Positions 53,036-61,655 of a stretch of DNA of 64,000 nucleotides are shown here, one piece after another. The notes beneath the pieces are model-generated. The model was not told the origin of the DNA, did no database searches, and saw only the letters and a program-made list of their open reading frames with translations. Numbering within the stretch: position 1 is the stretch's first letter; every line of letters begins with the position of its first letter. A program made the position numbers and the translations under genes. Origin of the DNA: an uncultured Thermoguttaceae bacterium (GTDB taxonomy: Bacteria; Planctomycetota; Planctomycetia; Pirellulales; Thermoguttaceae); NCBI GenBank assembly GCA_938042245.1, contig CALIRO010000032.1, positions 1-64,000 of the forward strand, given 5' to 3'.

Positions 53036-55453
53036 CTACCGGCGACTTTGCGCCACCGGATATACGAATCGGACGACCACCAAGTGTTGGTCTTCGTCCG
53101 GGTGCTCCAGAGGCTGAGCGTTCCGTAGAACCATGACCCCAGGAGTTGGCGGCGCCGATTGGTTTTGTGTGGTCGGCGATGGGCTATGGGGTGGTTGCCG
53201 GACCTGGGCCACTAGCACCGCCCTGCCCTGCCGAAGCCACGAGCTGCCGTCCAGAAAACTATGATACCGATGGGAAAGTCCGGTGTACGATTCGCCGCCG
53301 AGGGTTTCGAAAAACATCATGGTTTGGAGGATTTCTTCGAGGTGGTGAGATAGGGGGTTAAAAGGTTTTCGGCCCGTGGCGGCCCAACCGGCAGTACCTA
53401 CCTGACCGCCGCCGAGGCCGGCTAGCAAGGTGGGTAGCTCGATTCGCAAGCGGGACATCGGTTCAATCCGGACGGTTTGTCCCGGCTCCAGGCGCCCTAA
53501 AGCATAACCCCATCGGCCATAAGCTAAGATACATTGTTCCAGTGGTATGGGTAGCGTGTTGGTCAGGGCGCCTTCGGGCAGTTGGTCTCGATCCACCAGT
53601 TCCGCTTTCGGCCAGGCCGAGCAACGGCTCCACCAACGGGCCAGGACCAATCGGCTGCTCCAGACATGCACCGGTAATCCGAGCAATTGATCGGCCTCGG
53701 AGGACCACTGGTAGGAGCGATTCCAAAGGAGCACTCCCCCTGGTCGGGTTCGCATTCCGCCCAGGCCGTCGCCGGCTAGTCCGATGGGGGAAAGGAGCGT
53801 TTGGGGGTTTTCCACCGGTTTGCCGTCCGGCCCGGATGGGGCCAGACTCAGCGTATAAGTGTCCGTTTGTGGACTGAACAAATTGATCCATGTCGTGCCT
53901 CGTACTCTACCCTCTGCCGCATCGACGTCCAACAGATCGACTTGGTTGTAGCGAACGTGTCGGCCCTTCAGATATAGGCTCAGCCCATAGGCCGCCGCCG
54001 CGGTCAGCACCACCATCGTGGAAAACGTCAGCCAAGTCCAATGCATTCGGCCAACGACTTTTCTCAGAAGGAAATAATCGCCGGGACCGATCAGGAGGAG
54101 ATAGAGCACAACCAGCCCGGCCACCGGCCAGAAGGAGACCATCGGCAGCCCCGGAAACTGATCTAATGCGCTGCGGAATTGGCCGCTCAGGTCCCGGTAA
54201 CCAGTGTGCATTAGTGCGCTGCCTTGCGGAGTTTCTTCCTTCGGCAGCGGGAGAGCCAGCAGTTTCCGGAGGAACCGTCCTCGGTCCGGCCACTGGGCCA
54301 GCGGCGGCCGATCAAAATCCCCCCCAATTACTACCACCTCGCCCAAACCATATGGCCGACGGATCACCAGCGGCAAGTCCGCCTGCCAAACCTCCACCTG
54401 CCCTTCGAGCTGGTCCCATCGGGGAACCGGAATGGCAGTTTCGGGTCGGCCCAGGCCGGGCACCGGCCGGCTACTATCCGCATACATTTCATATCCAGCA
54501 GCCGTCCGAAGTTGGATCGTACCTCCAATCCGGCCGGGCAGTACCTCCGCCCATTGCCCCCCCTGCCCTGCCAGCCACTCGGCCTCAGCCCCCAAAAACA
54601 GTACCAATTTCCCCCCCTGCCGAACCCACTCCAGTAGGGCTTTGGTCCGGTTTGGATCAGCCAAAAGCGGCCGAAGCAAATCCGGTTGAGAGGTGGAAAT
54701 GGTGAGTAAATCTACCCCCTCATAGCCGTACCAATTCTTTGGGAGGCGGGTGAGTGTGTCGGGCTGAGAAAGCTGAACTACCACCGGGGCCCGGTCCTTT
54801 GGCCATTGGAGGGTGCCAACGACTTCGAGGGGTCGGACCGCTTCCTCCAGGCCGACCGAACCCGGCCCGATGGAAACCAGAAGTAGCTGGGTAGCCCCCA
54901 GAGCAGGGAATATCTGTACATTAGGCCCAACTGGACTTGCCGGACCGCCCAAGGCATCCCCTATCGGTCGAAGAACGATCTTTTTTTCTACCAGCCGATC
55001 CCCAGCCCGAAACTCCTCTCCCTCCTGTACCGGTTGGTGCAAAGCAACAGTGAGTCCTCCTTCCGTTTGAGTAAATAGCGCATTCATCGAATAGCGCATC
55101 TGTTCCGGTCCGGTCCACCGGAGCAACCGTTCCGGCCGAACCCGGGCGCCGAAACAGGCTACCGTCCCCTCGCTGTCGGTCGTCTGGAGCACCACTACGG
55201 CTTGGCCAGGCGCCGAACCGCCCCGAACCACCACTTCCACCGGCGTCCAGAAGCCGACCTTATACCAGCCCGCCCAACCGACCTGCACGCCCAAAATTTC
55301 TGGCGCCGCCGAACCGGCTTGTGCGGATGGTGCCGGGGAACTGCCGAAGGGTTCCTCCGCCGGTGAAGGAAAGCCAGAGGCAAACAGAAATATCAGACCC
55401 AGGAAAGCGGATACCAGGAAAGCGCCCCGCCGAACGGTCCTGCTCAGCGCCAT
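53036..55453 (-). CDS. Large membrane-anchored exported protein of unknown function
   Basis: About 805 residues. Signal or anchor helix AFLVSAFLGLIFLFASGF lies near the N-terminus. Two more hydrophobic segments (VAGLVVLYLLLIGPGDYFLL and WLTFSTMVVLTAAAAYGLSL) lie near residues 470-530, leaving large extracytoplasmic regions. The first part has repeated GASE-like beta strands and a TLLEWVRQGGKLVLFLG segment resembling a glutamine-amidotransferase-like or DUF4350 fold. ATG 55453 is chosen as the last Met before the helix. Together with the ABC ATPase it could form an export or gliding-type complex; that is inference. Confidence 0.75.
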   Translation of the reverse strand: MALSRTVRRGAFLVSAFLGLIFLFASGFPSPAEEPFGSSPAPSAQAGSAAPEILGVQVGWAGWYKVGFWTPVEVVVRGGSAPGQAVVVLQTTDSEGTVACFGARVRPERLLRWTGPEQMRYSMNALFTQTEGGLTVALHQPVQEGEEFRAGDRLVEKKIVLRPIGDALGGPASPVGPNVQIFPALGATQLLLVSIGPGSVGLEEAVRPLEVVGTLQWPKDRAPVVVQLSQPDTLTRLPKNWYGYEGVDLLTISTSQPDLLRPLLADPNRTKALLEWVRQGGKLVLFLGAEAEWLAGQGGQWAEVLPGRIGGTIQLRTAAGYEMYADSSRPVPGLGRPETAIPVPRWDQLEGQVEVWQADLPLVIRRPYGLGEVVVIGGDFDRPPLAQWPDRGRFLRKLLALPLPKEETPQGSALMHTGYRDLSGQFRSALDQFPGLPMVSFWPVAGLVVLYLLLIGPGDYFLLRKVVGRMHWTWLTFSTMVVLTAAAAYGLSLYLKGRHVRYNQVDLLDVDAAEGRVRGTTWINLFSPQTDTYTLSLAPSGPDGKPVENPQTLLSPIGLAGDGLGGMRTRPGGVLLWNRSYQWSSEADQLLGLPVHVWSSRLVLARWWSRCSAWPKAELVDRDQLPEGALTNTLPIPLEQCILAYGRWGYALGRLEPGQTVRIEPMSRLRIELPTLLAGLGGGQVGTAGWAATGRKPFNPLSHHLEEILQTMMFFETLGGESYTGLSHRYHSFLDGSSWLRQGRAVLVAQVRQPPHSPSPTTQNQSAPPTPGVMVLRNAQPLEHPDEDQHLVVVRFVYPVAQSRR

Positions 55454-55506
55454 GCCCTGCCCTGGAAAGCGTTGCTGCGCTGCTCTGCCCTGCTTTGTTT
55501 GGTTTT

Positions 55507-55528
55507 CCCTACCCCCCCTACCCTGCCC
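55507..55528 (-). other. Cluster of three GGGNAGGG octamers (leftward)
   Basis: CCCTACCC at 55507 and 55516 and CCCTGCCC at 55521 on the plus strand; CCCTGCCC also at 55455. They lie just upstream of the large membrane protein gene. Confidence 0.7.
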
Positions 55529-55769
55529 TTCGCTTTCGGTTAGCTGGGGCAAAGCTTCCATGCCTTGGGCAAACCAACAGCTAGATAGCCCTACCAACGA
55601 AGGGGGCCTAATCCGTTTCGGACAATCGGTTCGGCTGGGGGCTGCCAGATCCCTGGTTTCGGGAAACATGTTATTCGCAGGATAACCGAGGCAAATCGTT
55701 TTGAGAAACCCACTGCCAGAAGGCGGATAGACTCAGGTTGGGAATAGATTCTTTACGGAGAAAAACCGG

Positions 55770-56111
55770 TTATGGTTTGCCGGCATCTGGGCAGACGCAG
55801 ACCATCTGCCCACAGCCGGGACAACCCTGGGCGTATTCTTTCCAGACGGCCTCGGCCAAATCCACCCCCACCACATTGGCGATGGTCGTCAGCCAGGCGA
55901 AGACATCCGCAAACTCCTCGGCCTTTTCTTGGAGGGAACCTTTGCGCAAAGCGGCGGCCAATTCGCCCATCTCCGCCATCAACCAAAGGAACGTTCCCTC
56001 GACGCCGCGGGCTACGTCCTTGGGCAGATACATCCGCCGGATGATCTGCTGGAACTCCGCTATGGTTAAGGCCTGCGGCCCAGACCGACCGGTTGGCTCC
56101 GCATTGTCCAC
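55770..56111 (-). CDS. MazG-like nucleotide pyrophosphohydrolase with C-terminal Cys motif
   Basis: The protein has 113 residues. EMGELAAAL and EEFADVFAWL supply the E-x2-E and E-x2-D magnesium ligands of the all-alpha NTP pyrophosphatase fold, which removes aberrant NTPs. The C-terminus has CPGCGQMVCVC, a possible zinc knuckle not seen in short MazG enzymes. GTG 56111 is preceded by AAGGAGAAAA. Cytoplasmic. It is divergent from the tRNA-binding gene. Confidence 0.88.
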   Translation of the reverse strand: MDNAEPTGRSGPQALTIAEFQQIIRRMYLPKDVARGVEGTFLWLMAEMGELAAALRKGSLQEKAEEFADVFAWLTTIANVVGVDLAEAVWKEYAQGCPGCGQMVCVCPDAGKP

Positions 56112-56283
56112 CGTTATTTTCTCCTTGGTAGGTTGGCACGGGCTGAAACACTTCGAGGAACCTTCTCCCCTCAGGAGGCCTAGGGGCGTTTATTCCAAAA
56201 CCATTCCATATTAAGATATCAGAAGCCTTAGGCCAAGGGGCCAGGAGTAAATAACAGGTTGGTTTGAAGGACCCTTTCCCAGG

Positions 56284-56625
56284 ATGCTTTCGATGACGAA
56301 ACCGGAAATTACGTATGGGGATTTTGAGAAGTTAGACCTCCGGGTGGCCACCGTGGTGTCGGCCCGACCGCATCCAAACGCCGATAAGCTGATGCTTTTA
56401 GAAATCGACGTGGGCGAGCGGCGGAAACAGATTGTGGCTGGCATCCGGCAACATTATCTGCCGGAGCAATTGGTCGGCCGACAGATTATTGTGGTCAATA
56501 ACCTCCAGGAGGTGGTGCTTCGGGGCGAGGAATCGCAGGGGATGCTCTTGGCTGCCACCGATGGCGATCAAATTGTTCTTGTGCAGCCTGAACGCCCCTG
56601 CCCGCCAGGCAGCGTGGTCAAATAG
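56284..56625 (+). CDS. tRNA-binding domain protein (MetRS beta-like / CsaA-like)
   Basis: The protein has 113 residues forming one OB-fold tRNA-binding domain: DLRVATVVSARPHPNADKL, then IVAGIRQHYLPEQLVGR and IVVNNLQ, ending EESQGMLLA. The same module ends many methionyl-tRNA synthetases or exists alone as CsaA. The rest of MetRS is not present here. The ATG at 56293 within the same frame is an alternative start. A free domain could act in trans with a MetRS elsewhere. Confidence 0.9.
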   Translation: MLSMTKPEITYGDFEKLDLRVATVVSARPHPNADKLMLLEIDVGERRKQIVAGIRQHYLPEQLVGRQIIVVNNLQEVVLRGEESQGMLLAATDGDQIVLVQPERPCPPGSVVK

Positions 56626-56767
56626 AGCGATTCTTTCTTCCCAGCTCGATGATCCAGAAAAACGCTTTCCCCCGGTGCGGAAGGAACCTGCTGCGGTGGA
56701 GCGGCACAGGGGCGGGAGAAAAGGTGTGTTTATGTATCCCTAATCCTCCTTTCCGAAGGGCTTCCCT

Positions 56768-58375
56768 ATGTACGCAGGGCGGACACATCGTCGGCGGAAT
56801 TGGACGGCAGCGCTCCTCTTAGCAGTGGTGTGGGCGGCGGCCCGGAGTGGATGGGCGGACCCCAAATTACCCCGGCTTTTAAGCAACAATATGGTCTTGC
56901 AGCAAAAGACCCAGGCGCCAGTCTGGGGCTGGGCCGATCCGGGCGAAGAAGTAACCGTCCGCTTCCTGGACCAAACGGTCTCTGCTAAGGCCGATCCGGA
57001 AGGCCGCTGGGAAGTAAAAATTAGTACCCCAGAAGCGGGCGGCCCCTATGAACTGACCGTAGCAGGCAAAACGACCCAAATTACCCTCCGAAACATCCTC
57101 GTGGGCGAAGTCTGGGTATGTGCCGGCCAATCGAACATGGCCTGGACCGTGGCCGCTTCCCTGAACGCCGCGCAAGAGCTCGCCTCGGCCAACTATCCCA
57201 AGATACGCCTTTTCACCGTGGCCCGGAAAGTTTCTGATAAACCCTTGGAGGATTGCGAAGGGCTCTGGCAGGAGTGCAGTCCTCAGACGGTCTCGGGGTT
57301 TTCTGCGGTGGCTTACTTTTTTGGCCGTCAGTTGCACCAGGAGCGTGGCGTTCCGGTTGGCCTGATCAATAGTTCCTGGGGCGCCACTCCGGTCGAATCT
57401 TGGACTAGCCGACAGGCCCTCCAGTCCGAACCTTCGGTAAAGCCGCTGCTGGATCAATGGGACAGGATGGTCGCCGATTGGCCGAACGTGGATCCGCAAT
57501 ACCTGCGCCGCTACCAACACAAACTAAAAAATTGGGAGCAGTCCCAGGCCAAGCCGGCAGCCAAAAAGACTCCCCCGCCGCCGCTTCCGGACCGATCCGC
57601 CGCTTCCAGCCATCGGCCTGCCAATTTGTTCAACTCCATGATCGCTCCGCTGACTCGATATCCGATCCGAGGCGCCATTTGGTACCAAGGCGAATCGAAC
57701 GTAACCCGGGCGTGGCAATATCGGACGCTGTTTCCGCTTTTGATTCGGGACTGGCGGCGGGCGTGGGGCCAGGACGATTTTCCCTTCGGCTTCGTGCTGC
57801 TAGCGCCGTTTGAGTATAAGCGGGATGTGAACTTCACCGATATTCCGCCTACCTGGTGTGCGGAGCTCCGAGAAGCCCAACTGATAACGCTTAAAACCGT
57901 GCCCAATGTCGGCATGGCCTGCCTGATGGATCTGGACGAAATTACCGATATTCACCCCCGGAACAAGCAGGAAGTTGGACGTCGGCTGGCGCTATGGGCT
58001 TTGGGCGCTGTGTATGGCCGACCTGTGGTTTATGTCGGTCCGATGTACGAGTCGATGGCCGTGGAAGGCGATAAGATACGGATTCGGTTTACCGGCGTGG
58101 GCGGCGGCCTGGTGAGCCGAGACGGCCAGCCCCTGCGGGAGTTTACCATTGCCGGTCAAGACGGGCAGTTCCATCCGGCCACGGCGGTCATCGAGGGCGA
58201 TACGGTTGTTGTATCCAGCCCGAAGGTGCCCCGGCCGGTGGCGGTACGGTTTGCTTGGCGGGACGCTGCGGTGGTGAACCTGGCCAACAAAGAGGGCCTC
58301 CCCGCCGCCCCGTTCCGCACCGACTCCTGGAAACTCCAGACCGAAGACCGCTTGCTAAACGAAGAACCCTATTGA
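56768..58375 (+). CDS. Secreted sialate O-acetylesterase family protein
   Basis: The protein has 535 residues. A signal peptide lies near residues 12-30. PKLPRLLSNNMVLQQ opens the domain, and WVCAGQSNMAW is the nucleophile block. GLINSSWGATPVESWTS and AIWYQGESN follow, then a C-terminal part ending in IHPRNKQEVGRRLA with the catalytic His. It removes O-acetyl groups from sugars or glycans in the periplasm. An intact WYQGESN distinguishes it from the variant at 47125-48297. A second such enzyme in one window fits glycan-degrading planctomycetes. Confidence 0.93.
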   Translation: MYAGRTHRRRNWTAALLLAVVWAAARSGWADPKLPRLLSNNMVLQQKTQAPVWGWADPGEEVTVRFLDQTVSAKADPEGRWEVKISTPEAGGPYELTVAGKTTQITLRNILVGEVWVCAGQSNMAWTVAASLNAAQELASANYPKIRLFTVARKVSDKPLEDCEGLWQECSPQTVSGFSAVAYFFGRQLHQERGVPVGLINSSWGATPVESWTSRQALQSEPSVKPLLDQWDRMVADWPNVDPQYLRRYQHKLKNWEQSQAKPAAKKTPPPPLPDRSAASSHRPANLFNSMIAPLTRYPIRGAIWYQGESNVTRAWQYRTLFPLLIRDWRRAWGQDDFPFGFVLLAPFEYKRDVNFTDIPPTWCAELREAQLITLKTVPNVGMACLMDLDEITDIHPRNKQEVGRRLALWALGAVYGRPVVYVGPMYESMAVEGDKIRIRFTGVGGGLVSRDGQPLREFTIAGQDGQFHPATAVIEGDTVVVSSPKVPRPVAVRFAWRDAAVVNLANKEGLPAAPFRTDSWKLQTEDRLLNEEPY

Positions 58376-59021
58376 CGCTCTCTAGCACCCTCCGCCGCCA
58401 CAGCCCGAGCAATAGGAAAAAGGAACATTTCAACCGTTTGCCCAGAGGTTTCTGTTATCTTGAGAAGAATTGTATAGTATCATCCTACGCAAGCAGGAAT
58501 TCAACGTCCCTCCGCCGGTTTCGCCTTCCGCTCAGCCGGCCTTTTCCCGCAGAGGCAACAGACGTTTGTCCCATCCCTGCCCAGGAAGGATCCCGGCTAT
58601 GAACCTGCTACCCTGGTATCCTGGATTCCTGCTGACGTAGGAATGACAAGTTACCCCATTCGCCTGAAGGGATACATGTTTCCTTTGCTCCTTAGCTGGA
58701 GGTTTGGTATTTTTCATAAGTCTTTTTTTTCCGAGAGTTAGGCAGAATCGCCTATTTGTTTATATACTAACGCTAATCTCTAGGGGCAGTTAGATGATCG
58801 CCTTTCCGGCAGCGCTGACAGAACTGGCAAAAAATGGACCTTAGCAACCCTCTGGTTGCTGGCATTTGCCTTTTCGGCACATTGTTGTGGTATTGCTTGC
58901 GAATCCCCTACAGGGTGTTTTATAATCCCTTGCAGATGCCTAGAGAGGTCAGGCAGAAGCGTTCGTCGCTCAGGCTGTCGGAAGATGAAAGCGTGGAGTC
59001 CTTTGTGGAGGAGGGATGGCG
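58376..59021. repeat. Repeat-rich intergenic region before the GH51 gene
   Basis: A GGATTCC-family copy at 58479-58503 and an inverted partner at 58620-58648 enclose CATCCCTGCCCAGGAAGG (58572-58589). ACCCCATTCGCCTGAAGG (58653-58670) and a TATTTTTCATAA-family hairpin (58709-58742) follow. A 69-codon open frame at 58834-59043 overlaps the GH51 start and is not accepted. GGAGGAGGG near 59007 is the ribosome site of GH51. Confidence 0.7.
58709..58742 (+). repeat. Dispersed hairpin repeat, TATTTTTCATAA family, copy 3
   Basis: TATTTTTCATAAGTC, a T-run of eight and CCGAGAGTTAGG. TAAGTC/GAGTTA pairing is imperfect. Other copies are at 10014 and 28058. Confidence 0.55.
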
Positions 59022-61397
59022 ATGCATTTTACTACCAGAATAGCTTTGTGTGTGGCGGGATGGGGGTGGCTGTGGGGTTTTGGCCAGGCCGTGTTGGCTG
59101 GAGAAGCCCCCGCTGCTCCACCGAACCTCATCCGAAATCCTTCGATGGAACTGGAGCGGGAGGGTAAACCCCTCGGTTGGAAGCCGGTTACCTGGCAAGG
59201 AAAAGCCAACTTTATTTATGCGGATGTCGGACACACTGGCAAACGCTCCCTTCTGATCGAATCGGCTGAGGGGGCGGATGTGGGTTGGCAAATTGTGGTG
59301 CCGGTCGAGCCGAGGGGGACCTATCGGCTTTCGGGCTGGATCAAGACAGAAAATGTAGCAGTCAAGAATGGCCGGGGGGCTTTGCTGAACATTCACAACC
59401 TACAGCCGGTAGCCACTCAGGCCCTGAGCGGCACCCAGGACTGGACCCGGGTGGAAGTCGTCTTTGAAGTGGAAGACCAAGACACGTTGCAGATCAATTG
59501 TCTATTTGGCGGCTGGGGATTGGCCACCGGACGGGCCTGGTTCGACGATCTGGAACTAGTGCAACTGAAAGCGGGCCACTGGGAACCGAAGATTTTGATC
59601 GACGCCGCCAAAACCGGCGAGCCGATTTCACTATATATATACGGCCAGTTCATCGAACATCTAGGCCGCTGCATCTACGGGGGCATCTGGGCCGAGATGC
59701 TCGAAGACCGAAAGTTTTTCTATCCCGTCGGCCACAAGGAATCGCCCTGGAAGCCGGTGGGCCAGGCCGACCGGGTTCGTATGGATAAGGAAGCCCCCTT
59801 TGTCGGCGAGCATTCGCCCCGGCTTGCCGCCCCGGCTGGGATCGTGCACGGCGGCCTTGGCCTGATCCAAGGCAAAGAATATGTCGGCCGAATTTGGCTC
59901 CGGGGCGACCGCTCAGCCGCTCCCGTGCAGGTAAGTTTGGTGTGGGCGGACGGTCCAGATGGAAGACAAACGATCACCATCACCGAGATCGGCCCGGAAT
60001 ACGCCAAACATCCCCTTCGGTTTACCGCCGGCGGATCAACGCGGGAAGGTCGGCTGGAAATCCAGGCCGCCGGCCAGGAAGGCCATCTGTGGGTAGGGCC
60101 GGTTTCGCTGATGCCTGCCGACAACATCGACGGCATGCGCCCGGACACCTTGGCGGTGCTCAAAGAGCTGGATTCGCCGATTTACCGTTGGCCGGGCGGC
60201 AATTTTGTCAGCGGCTATGACTGGCGCAAAGCCATCGGCGATCCCGACCGACGCCCGCCCATGAAAAACCCCGCCTGGCGTGGTTTGGAACACCATGATT
60301 TCGGCATCGACGAGTTTATCCGGTTTTGTCGGTACCTGGGTACGGATCCGCTGGTGGTGGTCAATAGCGGCCTGGGCGATGTGCAGATGGCGGTCGAAGA
60401 GTTGGAGTATGCTAATGGTCCGGCCGATTCGCCCATGGGCAGCCTGCGCGCCAAAAACGGCCATCCGGAACCATATAAGGTCGTCTATTGGGGCATCGGC
60501 AATGAAATGTACGGCGCCTGGCAACTGGGCCATATGCCCCTGGAAAAATACATCCAGAAACATAACCAATTCGCCGAAGCGATGCGGAAAAAAGACCCTA
60601 CCATCAAACTCATTGCGGTCGGCGCCGTCGGCCGCTGGAGCGAAGGCATGATGCAACACTGCGCAGACCATATGGACCTGATTAGTGAGCATTTTTACTG
60701 CGGACAGGTGCCGGGCCTCATCAGCCATGTTCGCCAGATTCCTAACCAAATCCGCCGCATTGTGCAGGCCCATCGGGAATATCGCCAACGGTTCGATAGT
60801 TTGCGTGGCAAAGACATCCGAATTGCTATGGATGAATGGAACTATTGGTATGGGCCGGAAGTCTTCGGCGAGATCAGCCCTCGGTACTTTTTGAAGGATG
60901 CTCTGGGCGTGGCGGCCGGTCTGCATGAATACGCTCGGCAAAGCGACATGGTCTTTATGGCCAACTACGCTCAGACGGTCAACGTGCTTGGCGCGATCAA
61001 AACCTCGAAGACGGCGGCCGCATTGGAGACGACCGGCTTGGTCCTGAAGCTGTATCGGCGGCATTTCGGCCAAGTGCCTGTGGCCGTGGATATGAAAGAA
61101 TGTGCTCCTTTGGATGCGGCTGCTGCCTGGACGGAAGACAAAAAGCTGCTCACCATCGGCATCGTCAACCCAACTGGTCAAGCGTTGCAAGTGCCACTGC
61201 GGGTGGCCGACGCCGAACTTGCCGGTACAGGCGTCCGATACGAAATTGCCGGTTCGGATCCGATGCTCTATAACGATCCAGACCAGCCGCCCAAGGTCCA
61301 GATCGTCGAAACGCCTGTGGAAGGCTTGAAAGATAGGGTACGGCTTGCGCCGTACAGCGTAACCGTTTTAAAACTCCAGGCCCGACCCAGCCAGTAA
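59022..61397 (+). CDS. GH51 alpha-L-arabinofuranosidase with N-terminal carbohydrate-binding domain
   Basis: The protein has 791 residues. The signal peptide ends near VLAGEAPAA. A carbohydrate-binding type module (about 35-175; NLIRNPSMELEREGKP, ARAWFDDLELVQL-like strand) is followed by the GH51 TIM barrel. Acid/base Glu is in YWGIGNEMYGAW near 493 and nucleophile Glu is in AMDEWNYWYGPE near 605. The C-terminal beta-sandwich ends VRLAPYSVTVLKLQ. ATG 59022 is chosen because GGAGGAGGG lies about 8 bases upstream; ATG 59016 is an alternative. It releases arabinose from hemicellulose or pectin. Confidence 0.95.
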   Translation: MHFTTRIALCVAGWGWLWGFGQAVLAGEAPAAPPNLIRNPSMELEREGKPLGWKPVTWQGKANFIYADVGHTGKRSLLIESAEGADVGWQIVVPVEPRGTYRLSGWIKTENVAVKNGRGALLNIHNLQPVATQALSGTQDWTRVEVVFEVEDQDTLQINCLFGGWGLATGRAWFDDLELVQLKAGHWEPKILIDAAKTGEPISLYIYGQFIEHLGRCIYGGIWAEMLEDRKFFYPVGHKESPWKPVGQADRVRMDKEAPFVGEHSPRLAAPAGIVHGGLGLIQGKEYVGRIWLRGDRSAAPVQVSLVWADGPDGRQTITITEIGPEYAKHPLRFTAGGSTREGRLEIQAAGQEGHLWVGPVSLMPADNIDGMRPDTLAVLKELDSPIYRWPGGNFVSGYDWRKAIGDPDRRPPMKNPAWRGLEHHDFGIDEFIRFCRYLGTDPLVVVNSGLGDVQMAVEELEYANGPADSPMGSLRAKNGHPEPYKVVYWGIGNEMYGAWQLGHMPLEKYIQKHNQFAEAMRKKDPTIKLIAVGAVGRWSEGMMQHCADHMDLISEHFYCGQVPGLISHVRQIPNQIRRIVQAHREYRQRFDSLRGKDIRIAMDEWNYWYGPEVFGEISPRYFLKDALGVAAGLHEYARQSDMVFMANYAQTVNVLGAIKTSKTAAALETTGLVLKLYRRHFGQVPVAVDMKECAPLDAAAAWTEDKKLLTIGIVNPTGQALQVPLRVADAELAGTGVRYEIAGSDPMLYNDPDQPPKVQIVETPVEGLKDRVRLAPYSVTVLKLQARPSQ

Positions 61398-61655
61398 CCG
61401 GATTGCTGGGGCAGACACAAACAAAGCAACGGCTTCCAAAGGGCAGGTGGGTTTGCCCACGTTTTCGACGGCAACGGCGGCGATGCCCGGGGCTTTTTGG
61501 TCAACCCGGGACAAGGTATCATGGCGCCCCATGGGGCAGAGTATCCGAGTACCCTGAGTATCCTAGAACCCTGAAGGGGCGGAATCTTCTAGTATCCTTT
61601 ATCCTAGTATGCCATACTCCATACAGACATCTGCGAGATGGGAGAAAGTGTAGGT

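Noticed and set aside
58834-59043. 69-codon open frame before the GH51 gene
   Set aside because: It overlaps the GH51 start by about 20 bases, has no ribosome site or known motif, and its tail coincides with the GH51 ribosome site.
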